A DNA stretch of 64,000 nt. Origin: CAVYWD01 sp963772225 (GTDB taxonomy: Bacteria; Myxococcota; Myxococcia; Myxococcales; UBA5297). The first letter of the stretch is position 1. Each line of letters starts with the position of its first letter. The stretch covers positions 2,170,001 to 2,234,000 of the forward strand of contig CAVYWD010000002.1 in assembly GCA_963772225.1 (NCBI GenBank), in the 5' to 3' direction. Positions 56,997-64,000 of the stretch are shown here, one piece after another. A program made the position numbers and the translations under genes. Under the pieces are notes generated by a model that had not been told where the DNA came from, did not search any database, and saw nothing but the letters and a program-made list of their open reading frames with translations.

Positions 56997-57412
56997 CTCA
57001 TCTGCTGCGGCCGCTCCGACTCCGACGAAAGAGCAGGTCGAGCGGCCTCTCGACGCGGCGCTTTAGCGCCGGCCTCGGGTCAAAAAAAGGGTTGTAGACC
57101 TACCGGATGGGGCTTTGGCTGTCAACGGACAAAAGGACGCCCGATCCCGTTTCCCTCCGCCTCTTCTGGGCCCGGCGCGCAGCGAATTCTCGCCAGCGGT
57201 CGCCCGGGGCGGCGCCTGCCCGCTCTCGCGAAACACCCGCGCGCGCCGCCTCTCGAACGCTGCCTCAGCCCAGGCCCCCTACGAGCTTGATCGCTCGGCG
57301 CGCGGCCCGGTAGTCTCGCGCCTTCACTGAACGCAAGGGTTTTGGGCGCTCAGGGTGGGGAGCGCCGGAGGCAGCCTAAAGGCCGGCGCTTGGTCTGGAG
57401 GGGGAGTCTTCC
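56997..57412. other. 416-bp divergent intergenic region
   Basis: This region lies between atpH (minus) and the small membrane protein gene (plus) and must hold the ATP synthase operon promoter. A short perfect hairpin GGCGCTTTAGCGCC lies at 57057-57070, followed by an A-run. No gene is supported. Confidence 0.5.
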
Positions 57413-57895
57413 ATGGCAAGCTCCAACGCGGCGATCGGCGCTGCAACCGATGCCTGGCTGCCGCTCGCTGCGGGCGGCCAGTGGATGTTTCCCATCTTTG
57501 CCCTCGCGCTCCTCTCGTGGGCGGGGACCGTCGGCGCGCTGGCCGCGGTGCTTTCGCGCAGGACGGGGAGAACCGCGGTCGCTCTCTCCTCGCTCGCGGG
57601 CGGCGCCTCGGTCGTCTCCCTCGGGGCCAGCGCTGCAGGCGGACTGATCTCGCTTTTGACCGCGCTGCAGGCGGTCGCCCGCGCCGATGCGTCACAAGCG
57701 CCGCGCTTGCTCAGCGCGGCCGCCGCGGAGGCCTTGACGATCGGCCTGCTCGGAGTCGGGGCAGGGGCGATTCCGCTCGGCGCTTGCTGGGCCATCTTCG
57801 GGGTGGCGCTCTCCCGCCTGTCCTTCCAAACGACTCGTCGGAGCGAAGAAGCCTGCGCCGAGCCCGACCGCGAGCTGACGGCCTCAAGAGCGTAG
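57413..57895 (+). CDS. Small membrane protein of unknown function
   Basis: 160 residues from ATG 57413 with GGAGGGGG upstream. Three hydrophobic segments (about 20-45, 55-80, 115-145) lie in an Ala/Gly/Ser-rich sequence, with a charged C-terminal tail. It is loosely like MotA/TolQ/ExbB-type membrane proteins (SLGASAAGGLISLLTALQAV) but lacks a convincing signature. It is convergent with the 611-residue unknown gene. Confidence 0.5.
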   Translation: MASSNAAIGAATDAWLPLAAGGQWMFPIFALALLSWAGTVGALAAVLSRRTGRTAVALSSLAGGASVVSLGASAAGGLISLLTALQAVARADASQAPRLLSAAAAEALTIGLLGVGAGAIPLGACWAIFGVALSRLSFQTTRRSEEACAEPDRELTASRA

Positions 57896-57924
57896 CCTTC
57901 GAAAGCCTCGCGCCCGCCGGGCCA

Positions 57925-59760
57925 TCAGCCGCCGACCTGGGGCGCATCCCACGCCGGGTCGCCTCGGCCCGGCCACGGCTCGCCTCGGTTCCCGAGGATG
58001 TCGCGTCCCTCGGGCGAGGTGGCGAAGTTGCCGACCTCGGCGAACGCGCGCTCCCGGTTGACCTTCGCCCCCTCCTGGCGCATCGGCTCGAGCTTGCCGC
58101 GGCGCCGGACGGCGACGACCTCGTGGGGCGCCGGGCGCAGGTCCACGAGCGCCCCCTTGCGCTTCGGGTTGAGGAGCTGCTCCTCGTTCCCGACGGGGTC
58201 CGCCACGGTCTTGGCCTTCAGCGTCCAGACGAGCAGCGACGTCGGGTCGCGGCCCGGGAAAGCTTCGCAGAGCAGGTCGCGCCCGCCGAAGAAGGCCTTC
58301 CCGATGTCGTTCTGGTTCACCGGCCCGGCCATCAGGCAAGTCCCGGCGAGCAGGTCGCAGCCGGCCGGCAGGTCCACGCAGCCTGCCAAGTCCACCAGGA
58401 GCGAGCCGCGCGCCGCCGCCGCGCCCACCGCCGCCACCGCGCGCTCGAAGGCGATGCCCTCGCGCTCCACCTCGCGCCGCGAGAGCCCGCCGATGTAGAT
58501 GCGTTGCCCGGCGAGCGCGAAGGCCTTTTGGCCGCGCCGCACGTTGCGCACCAGCGCCCCCGCGGAGGCCACCTTGGCCCAGAGCGGCAGGTCGCGCACC
58601 ACGCGCTCGGAGACGTCGTCCAGCTCCGAGCGCACGCGGCGCAGGCGCTCCTTGCCGCGCTCGGTCAGGACGTCGATCCGCTCCATGAGGAGCAGCTCCT
58701 TCGCCCGCTCGCGGTCGCAGCCCGACCAGTGCGAGAACGCGTTGTAGGCCGCGCGGCCCGCCTGGAACGTCAGCTCCTCGGGGACGTCCATGGGCTGGCG
58801 CGCGAGGTACGGCTCGGGCGCGCCCTCGGCGGCGTTGACGCCCGGCTGCACGCGCTCGCTGCGGAACGCGAGCAGGTTCGCGCCGAGCTTCCGCCACAGC
58901 GGCGCCGGGAGCTCCAGGCGCTCGTCGGGCAGCGCCTCGCCCACCTGCGCCACCGCGGCCACCTGCCATCCGGCGGCGCGCATCGCCGGCGTCAGGCCGC
59001 AGAGGCGGGCCAGCGCCGCGATGACCGCGCGGTTCTCGCGGCGCATCGCCTCGCCCAGAAACGGGGCCATGAACACCTGCGCGCGGCGCGAACCCTGCGA
59101 GGCGATGACCGCCGCCCGCTCCATGGCGTCGGCCAGGATGCCCAGGTGCAGGGGGCGCAGGGTCCCGATGCTCGGCATGTCGTCCACGTGCGCGAGCTTC
59201 TTGCGCAGCGCGCGGAGCGCCACGGTGAGCGGGCTCACCATCGGGCGGTGCCCGATGAGCGTGAGCAGCGCGGTGAACGGCGTGCGGTAGGGGCGCGACA
59301 GCACCACGTGGCAGTGGCTCGCGCCGGGGAGCACGGGCGCCTCTCGCCCGGCGAGGCGCTCCAGGACGGCCGCGACCGCGCCCGACTCCTCGGGGCCGAA
59401 CACGACCTGGCGGTGCCCGCGAAAGTTCGTCGACTGGCGCGCGCTCAGGATGCCGAGCGAGCACTCCTCGAAGAGCTCGGCCTCGCGCAACGGCCGCGCC
59501 CGCGCGAAGCCTTTGGGCCGGTCCAGGGCGAGCAGCGCCATGGCCGACTGGGCCTCGCCTCGAGTCAGCGCGACGCGGGCGCGGTACCCGACGGGCGAGC
59601 CCGAGTCGAGCGCGTCGGGCAAGGTGTAGCGCGACCGCTGCTCACCCCTGGCCGCGAAGCGCGCGCGGCGCCCGACTCGATGCTCCAACGGCGGCGCCGG
59701 AATGGGGACAACCTCCAGCGCCTTGCTCGGCGTTCGCTGGGGGCGCAGGGCGACGACCAT
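57925..59760 (-). CDS. Large conserved-looking protein of unknown function
   Basis: 611 residues with consistent codon use and no signal peptide. Helix-rich segments (EELTFQAGRAAYNAFSHWSG, ERAKELLLMERIDVLTERGK) alternate with strands (GQRIYIGGLSRREVEREGI). A late segment, LVDLAGCVDLPAGCDLLAGT, has two cysteines. The C-terminus is Gly/Pro-rich. No catalytic motif or family was recognised. The ATG lies within a 230-bp gap after the frr terminator. The overlapping plus-strand open frame (57355-60546) is only its shadow. It was kept because its composition is protein-like throughout. Confidence 0.6.
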   Translation of the reverse strand: MVVALRPQRTPSKALEVVPIPAPPLEHRVGRRARFAARGEQRSRYTLPDALDSGSPVGYRARVALTRGEAQSAMALLALDRPKGFARARPLREAELFEECSLGILSARQSTNFRGHRQVVFGPEESGAVAAVLERLAGREAPVLPGASHCHVVLSRPYRTPFTALLTLIGHRPMVSPLTVALRALRKKLAHVDDMPSIGTLRPLHLGILADAMERAAVIASQGSRRAQVFMAPFLGEAMRRENRAVIAALARLCGLTPAMRAAGWQVAAVAQVGEALPDERLELPAPLWRKLGANLLAFRSERVQPGVNAAEGAPEPYLARQPMDVPEELTFQAGRAAYNAFSHWSGCDRERAKELLLMERIDVLTERGKERLRRVRSELDDVSERVVRDLPLWAKVASAGALVRNVRRGQKAFALAGQRIYIGGLSRREVEREGIAFERAVAAVGAAAARGSLLVDLAGCVDLPAGCDLLAGTCLMAGPVNQNDIGKAFFGGRDLLCEAFPGRDPTSLLVWTLKAKTVADPVGNEEQLLNPKRKGALVDLRPAPHEVVAVRRRGKLEPMRQEGAKVNRERAFAEVGNFATSPEGRDILGNRGEPWPGRGDPAWDAPQVGG

Positions 59761-59890
59761 GGACCTTCTCCTTCAAGCGGGGGCCCTGCGCTCGAGCGCG
59801 GCGCCGCGGCGAGCGCGGGTTCGAGGGCTTGCGCTCAGGGGAACGAGAGGCAGGCGAGCTCCGGGGCTGGGCTCAAGGGACGGGGCAGCC

Positions 59891-59943
59891 AAAAAGTAAA
59901 GCCCGCGCTCGCCTGCGGCAATTGCCGCCGAGGGGGCGCGGGC
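59891..59943 (-). terminator. Intrinsic terminator after pyrH-frr
   Basis: On the minus strand, GCCCGCGC (59936-59943) pairs with GCGCGGGC (59901-59908). A GCGGCAATTGCCGC hairpin is nested inside. The stem is followed by TTTACTTTTT (59891-59900). It is 46 bp past the frr stop. Confidence 0.75.
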
Positions 59944-59988
59944 GTTTCCAGTCAGATGGCGCGGCGCGAAAAGCTCTGGGGCCGACCT

Positions 59989-60553
59989 TTAGACCTCCAT
60001 CACTTCCTTCTCCTTCTTGCCGACCGCCTCCTCGATGCGGGCGATGGCGCCGTCGATCTCCTTCTGGACGCGCTCGGTGCCCTTCTTCAGCTCGTCTTCG
60101 GTGATCTGGCCGTCCTTCTGGTACTCCTTCAGGAGCTCATTGGCGTCGCGGCGCTCGTTGCGCACGGCGACCTTGTGCTCCTCGCCCTTGGACTTGCACT
60201 GCTTGACGATGTCCCGGCGCCGCTCCTCGGTGAGCGCGGGGATGGGCAGGCGGATGATCTCGCCGTCGTTCTGCGGGTTGATGCCGACGTTGGCCTCGCG
60301 GATGGCCTTCTCGATGGCGCCAATCTGCTTCTTGTCCCACGGCTTGACGACGATGAGCCGGGGGTCGGCCACGGTCATGTTGGCGACGCCGTTCAGCGGC
60401 GTGGGGGTGCCGTAGTAGTCGATGCGGACCCCGTCGAGGATGGAGAGGTTGGCGCGCCCCGTCCGCAGGCGGCCGAAGTCGCGGCGCAGGTCCTCCAGCG
60501 TCTTGTCGATGCGGCCCTTCAGAATCCTTCACGACCTCGTCGATGACTGCCAT
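59989..60553 (-). CDS. frr: Ribosome recycling factor, single-base insertion near 60525
   Basis: RRF splits post-termination ribosomes together with EF-G. The start MAVIDEVVKD at ATG 60553 is correct, but GATTCTGAAG shifts the frame. Removing one T (GATCTGAAG) gives DLKGRIDKTLEDLRRDFG, LRTGRANLSILDGVRIDYYG and joins the intact rest, TPTPLNGVANMTVADPRLIV to KEKEVMEV, 187 residues in all. The gene is essential, so this is probably a sequence error, as in atpA. It follows pyrH by 6 bp. Confidence 0.95.
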
Positions 60554-60559
60554 GGCGTT

Positions 60560-61318
60560 CTAGACCCCTGCGGTTTTGGTAGTGACGTTGCCGACCACGG
60601 TGCCGATGGCCTCGCCCGTCACCGCGCGGCGAATGTTGCCCGGCTCGGTGAGGTCGAAGACCAGGATGGGCATGGCGTTGTCCATGCACAAGCTGATGGC
60701 CGTGGCATCCATGACCTTGAGCCCCTTCTGGAGCACGTCCAAATAGCTCAGCTGCTCGAAGCGAACGGCGTCGGGCTCCTTCTTCGGGTCCGCGGTGTAG
60801 ATGCCGTCCACCTTGGTGGCCTTCATGATGACCTCGGCGTGGATCTCCATGGCCCTGAGGCTCGCCGCCGTGTCGGTGGTGAAGTACGGGTTCCCGGTGC
60901 CCGCCCCAAAGATGACCACACGGCCCTTCTCGAGGTGGCGGATGGCCCGACGGCGGATATAGGGCTCGGCCACCTGCTGCATCTCGATGGCGGAGAGCAC
61001 GCGGGTCACGACGCCGAGCTTCTCGAGCGCGTCCTGGAGCGCCAGGGAGTTGATGACCGTGGCCAGCATGCCCATGTAGTCGGCGCTGGAGCGGTCCATG
61101 CCGCGGGTGGAGCCGGCGACCCCGCGGAAGATGTTGCCGCCGCCGATGACCACGGCGACCTGGACGCCCAGGTCGATGATCTCCCGAATCTGCTCGGCGA
61201 TGGAGCGAAGCGTGTCCGGGTCGATGCCGTAGGACCCAGAGCCCATCAGAGCCTCGCCAGAGAGCTTGAGGAGGATTCTCTGGTACTTGGATTTCGGCAT
61301 TTCGACAGGGGCGCTCAT
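60560..61318 (-). CDS. pyrH: UMP kinase
   Basis: 252 residues. ILLKLSGEALMG and VAVVIGGGNIFRG are the phosphate- and nucleotide-binding loops of the amino-acid-kinase fold; RAIRHLEKGRVVIFGAGTGN and FTTDTAASLRAMEI are characteristic of bacterial UMP kinase. It makes UDP for nucleic acid and wall precursor synthesis. pyrH-frr is a conserved bacterial pair. tsf and rpsB, often just upstream, are absent here. Confidence 0.96.
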   Translation of the reverse strand: MSAPVEMPKSKYQRILLKLSGEALMGSGSYGIDPDTLRSIAEQIREIIDLGVQVAVVIGGGNIFRGVAGSTRGMDRSSADYMGMLATVINSLALQDALEKLGVVTRVLSAIEMQQVAEPYIRRRAIRHLEKGRVVIFGAGTGNPYFTTDTAASLRAMEIHAEVIMKATKVDGIYTADPKKEPDAVRFEQLSYLDVLQKGLKVMDATAISLCMDNAMPILVFDLTEPGNIRRAVTGEAIGTVVGNVTTKTAGV

Positions 61319-61351
61319 GGCGGGTCTAGTAACCCTGGATCCCGAAGGGCG

Positions 61352-62419
61352 TCAAGGCGAGCGCGGCGGCGCGGGCCGTTCGCCAAAGACGCCGCCGTCC
61401 CCCGAGTCGGTCGCGCCTGCGTCCGCGCTGTCCGGCGGCGCCTGGGCGCGGGCCTGCTTGAGGGCGTCCGCGTACGCCAGCACGCCCTTCACGTAGGCGT
61501 CCTCGTGGTTGTACGACCAGACCGCCGCCTCGCGGCTCTTGGCGAAGCCATGCTCGTCCAGGTACCGGGCGATGGACGCGATGGAGTCGTCGAAGGTAAA
61601 GAGGTCGATCTTCCCGTCCCCGTCGCCGTCCTCGGCCCAGCGCAGGCTGGCCGGCATGAACTGCGGGAACCCGAGCGCGCCGGCCCAGGAGCCCCTGACG
61701 CCCAAAGGGTCCATCCCCCGCGCTTTGCAGGTTCGCAGCAGCGCGAGGAGGTTCTTGCGCGCCCGCTCGCGGATGGCGGCCACGCGCTCGGGCTGGCGCT
61801 TCTTGTCCAAGAGCTTCTGCTCCAGCGCCTTGTCCTTGCCGCTGAGGGCCACGTCGTTCGCCTCCTCGGCGAAGTAGGCCTGCGAAGCGAAGCTGTTGAA
61901 TGCGAGATACTCGCCCGTGATGGCGCCCAGCTTCGATTCCCACATCAGAATAGCCACCACGACCTCGGGGTCGACCCGATGCTTGGCTGCCGCGCGCTCG
62001 AGCGAGGCGGCGCGCTCCTTGGCGAACGCCGCACCCGCGGCGATGCGCTCGGGAACCAGGAAGGCCTTCATCAGATCCAGATGGTCCTGCCGCTGACGGA
62101 CGATCATCGACGGAGCGACGATGGAGACCGTCTTCTCTCCGTAGATCCGCTCGGCGCGAGGGTCGTCGAGGATGGCCTCCGCCTCCGGGGCCGAGAGCGC
62201 CTTCTCCCCGGGGCCCTCGGGGCGGGCGCCCAGCTCCTTCACCAGCGCGGCGCGCAGCGCGCTGCCCTTCCCGAGCTTCGCCGAGAGCCGCCAGGTCAAC
62301 GGGTCCCGGGCGGCGAACGCGGGCAAGGGCGCTTCCTCGGCGCGGACCGGCGCAGGCGCCAACGCGCAAATCATGAAAATCTTGAAGATCGTGAAAAACA
62401 GGCGACGGGGCCCGATCAT
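61352..62419 (-). CDS. Lytic murein transglycosylase, MltB-like
   Basis: 355 residues with a signal peptide (IFMICALAPAPVRA). The MltB-type core spans about 115-320: VVAILMWESKLG with the catalytic Glu, LAFNSFASQAYF, WAGALGFPQFMPASL and VWSYNHEDAYVKGVLAYADA. It cleaves the glycan strand to a 1,6-anhydro product. The C-terminal 35 residues are Pro/Asp/Gly-rich. It has no lipobox, so a soluble periplasmic form is likely. Confidence 0.9.
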   Translation of the reverse strand: MIGPRRLFFTIFKIFMICALAPAPVRAEEAPLPAFAARDPLTWRLSAKLGKGSALRAALVKELGARPEGPGEKALSAPEAEAILDDPRAERIYGEKTVSIVAPSMIVRQRQDHLDLMKAFLVPERIAAGAAFAKERAASLERAAAKHRVDPEVVVAILMWESKLGAITGEYLAFNSFASQAYFAEEANDVALSGKDKALEQKLLDKKRQPERVAAIRERARKNLLALLRTCKARGMDPLGVRGSWAGALGFPQFMPASLRWAEDGDGDGKIDLFTFDDSIASIARYLDEHGFAKSREAAVWSYNHEDAYVKGVLAYADALKQARAQAPPDSADAGATDSGDGGVFGERPAPPRSP

Positions 62420-62622
62420 CGGTGCGCTCTCCTCTGGGGCAAGGCGCTCGCCCAGCGGCGCCTACTGTAGCCTTCACTCTGGCGGACGGGCTTTTTTTGG
62501 TGCGACGTCACTGGGAGGAGGTGTATGGTCCCCGTGAGTTTCGGCTCGGAAGGGGAGTGCACGAGCGCAAGTTCGGGCCGCTGGCAGCCAATCCGATACA
62601 CCGAATCGAACGGGAGGCACTG

Positions 62623-62913
62623 ATGGCGAAGACCGCGAAGAAGACCGTAACCAAGCGCAAGCCCAACGCCGCGTTCATGAAGGCAATGCAGCCGGACGAG
62701 GCGCTGGCCAAGGTGGTCGGGGAGAAGGCTATCCCCCGCACCGAGGTCACCAAGAAAGTGTGGGCGTACATCAAGAAGCACGAGCTGCAGGACGCCAAGC
62801 AGAAGCGCATCATCCACGCCGACGATGCATTGAAGGAGATCTTCGGCGGCAAGAAGCAGGTCGATATGTTCGAAATGACCAAGCTCGTCAACAAGCACCT
62901 TTCGGAGGCGTAG
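62623..62913 (+). CDS. SWIB/MDM2 domain protein
   Basis: 96 residues from ATG 62623, preceded by GGGAGG. A basic start (KTAKKTVTKRK) leads into a full SWIB domain: FMKAMQPDEALAKVVGEKAI, PRTEVTKKVWAYIKKHELQD and IIHADDALKEIFGGKKQVDM. SWIB domains are eukaryote-like and occur in chlamydiae, myxobacteria and related groups; in chlamydiae one is fused to topoisomerase. A DNA- or chromatin-associated role is suspected. About 150 bp of untranslated sequence precede it, and a terminator follows. Confidence 0.9.
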   Translation: MAKTAKKTVTKRKPNAAFMKAMQPDEALAKVVGEKAIPRTEVTKKVWAYIKKHELQDAKQKRIIHADDALKEIFGGKKQVDMFEMTKLVNKHLSEA

Positions 62914-62959
62914 AGAGCACGCGCCTCCGCCCGCTTCACAGCCTCGAGCAGCCTCGACG

Positions 62960-63007
62960 CCGCGCGCGCACCCGTCTCCCCCGGGGGCACGCGCGGTGTT
63001 TGTTTTT
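62960..63007 (+). terminator. Intrinsic terminator after the SWIB gene
   Basis: CCGCGCGCGC (62960-62969) pairs with GCACGCGCGG (62987-62996), one wobble included. TGTTTGTTTTT follows (62997-63007). It is 47 bp past the SWIB stop. Confidence 0.75.
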
Positions 63008-63091
63008 GAGCAAGCTCGCGAGGCTGCCGACCTCTGAAATGCTGGTTGCATTTCTAACCATCAACCATCGACGCGAGGCGCAGCCGCGCTA

Positions 63092-63243
63092 GAGGCCTTG
63101 AGGGCAGGGCGCGAACGTGATGCATTCGAGTCAGGTTATCCACCGAGCCGGGTTCCCACAGAACCATCAAGCATCGACTATCGACGCGGAAGCTGCGCTG
63201 TACCCTCTCCAACATGCTGGGTCGGTCTGAGGCGCAGCCTCGC
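63092..63243 (-). repeat. Dispersed intergenic repeat, copy 3
   Basis: On the minus strand it starts GCGAGGCTGCGCCTCAGACC and runs through CATGTTGGAGAGGGT, GTCGATAGTCGATGCTTGAT, GGTTCTGTGG and ATCACGTTCGCGC to CAAGGCCT, closely matching 48560-48708. A second partial unit (GCGTCGATGGTTGATGGTTA) lies at about 63050-63088. The outer end touches the pssA stop codon by one base. Confidence 0.85.
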
Positions 63244-64000
63244 TAGATGAATTCTTCGCTGTCTTCGTCTGCCTCCTCTTCTTCCTCGGCGACGACACCG
63301 GAGGCGGGCTGCACCGAAGCTGCTTTGAGCGCATGCGCCTCGGCGCGGCGCTTCTTGAAGAACAGAACCTCCTCCGCCAGCCCAAGAAAGAGATAGGCGG
63401 AGAAGTAGGCCACCAGCACGAAGGACGCCCGCATCTGCGTGGCGACGGCGACCCCCGCCAGCACCACCGCAAAGAAGACGGTCGCCGACTTCTTCGAGAT
63501 GCGAACGTCCTTGAAAGTGCGGTAGCGCACTGTCGAGACCATGAGGAAGCAGAGCGCTCCCACCAGCGCGGCCACCGCGGCGCTGTTGCTCTTGAGCGCC
63601 ACGAGCCCGGGGTGCGCGATGACCAGCGAGATGAGCACCCCCGCGGCCAGCGGGATGGGCAGCCCGGTGAAGAACTTGGAGGAACCCGGCACCTTGCGCT
63701 GGGCGATCACGTTGAAGCGCGCCAGGCGCAGCGTGCCGCAGGCCGCGAAGCAGAACGAGAGGAAGACGCCCGCGAAGCCCAGCGGGGCGAGCGCCCACTT
63801 GTAGACCAGCAGCGCAGGCGCAACCCCGAAGCTGATGGCGTCGGCCAGCGAGTCCAGCTCCACGCCGAAGTCGCTCTGGGTCTTGGTGAGCCGCGCGACC
63901 CGCCCGTCGAAGGCGTCGAAGAAGATGGCGAAGAAGATGGCCAGCGCCGCCGTGTAGAGCTGGGTCGAAGACGCCTCGCCGGCACACAGGGTGATGGCGT
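63243..64000 (-). CDS. pssA: CDP-alcohol phosphatidyltransferase, probably phosphatidylserine synthase (N-terminus off window)
   Basis: About 252 residues are visible; the start lies past the right edge. The catalytic signature DGRVARLTKTQSDFGVELDS fits DGxxAR(x8)Gx3D of CDP-alcohol transferases, and the following ADAISFGVAPALL is typical of PssA type II. Five or six membrane segments follow. The cytosolic tail is very acidic (EEEEEADEDSEE). It makes phosphatidylserine from CDP-diacylglycerol in the inner membrane. PgsA-like alternatives are less likely given the SFGVAPA motif. Confidence 0.88.
   Translation of the reverse strand, partial: AITLCAGEASSTQLYTAALAIFFAIFFDAFDGRVARLTKTQSDFGVELDSLADAISFGVAPALLVYKWALAPLGFAGVFLSFCFAACGTLRLARFNVIAQRKVPGSSKFFTGLPIPLAAGVLISLVIAHPGLVALKSNSAAVAALVGALCFLMVSTVRYRTFKDVRISKKSATVFFAVVLAGVAVATQMRASFVLVAYFSAYLFLGLAEEVLFFKKRRAEAHALKAASVQPASGVVAEEEEEADEDSEEFI

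Noticed and set aside
57355..60546. 1063-codon open frame on the plus strand
   Set aside because: It mirrors the 611-residue gene and frr on the minus strand and has shadow-frame composition (Arg/His/Leu-rich).

Overview
The window is high-GC bacterial DNA that looks most like a Myxococcota/deltaproteobacterial chromosome. The clues are lipoproteins with Asp-Ala-Gly-rich spacers, a response regulator carrying a DUF4388/PATAN domain, a TonB-C domain fused to a TonB-dependent receptor, a SWIB-domain protein, a spirochaete/delta/mitochondrial-type EF-G, and very dense coding with many 4-bp ATGA overlaps. The lineage is inferred from gene content, not from a marker phylogeny.

Layout. 1-1491: a small operon read leftwards (PPOX-like protein, DUF3995 membrane protein, TetR regulator) behind a perfect 17-bp palindrome. 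1544-2284: a metallophosphoesterase. 2536-15167: a 12.6-kb accessory island bounded by two 390-bp direct repeats (2146-2535 and 15168-15557, one mismatch). The island split an ancestral operon AAA ATPase - zinc-ribbon membrane protein - metallophosphoesterase. Inside it are a ~1,050-residue gene of unknown function cut in two by a 4.6-kb IS21-like element, a GH53 galactanase lipoprotein, remnants of a cysteine hydrolase and of an IS91-type transposase, and an AIPR-family phage-resistance gene flanked by inverted ~65-bp repeats. The IS21-like element carries istA and istB plus a ParB-like gene, a zinc-finger gene and a small trailing gene.

15349-34066: the rest of the split operon, an expansin, an S41 protease, an alpha/beta hydrolase, a TonB receptor, an ArnT-like glycosyltransferase, a PhoB-like regulator, a TatT-DctP-DctQM TRAP transporter operon, an AlkD-type glycosylase, a PATAN response regulator and heme A synthase. 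34217-50893: a SWEET/YgjV-like protein with a HAD phosphatase, a GntR-LacI type regulator, RNase HI, an SspB-like ClpX adaptor, SmpB, a P-loop/SLOG-like fusion, EF-G, an M50 protease, a glycosyltransferase, a DJ-1-like protein, a zinc-ribbon protein, a MEMO-AMMECR1 fusion and a serine hydrolase. 51261-56996: F1 ATP synthase operon atpHAGD-(unknown)-atpC with no F0 genes next to it. 57413-64000: an unknown 611-residue protein, pyrH-frr, a lytic transglycosylase, a SWIB protein and the start-truncated pssA.

Two cautions. Several genes, including the essential atpA and frr, carry single-base indels. Three of them turn an expected GATC into GAATC/GATTC, which points to consensus errors rather than biology, so frameshifts elsewhere should not be read as decay without checking. 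A ~150-bp intergenic repeat occurs at three places (26152, 48560, 63092). No rRNA, tRNA or CRISPR array was recognised.
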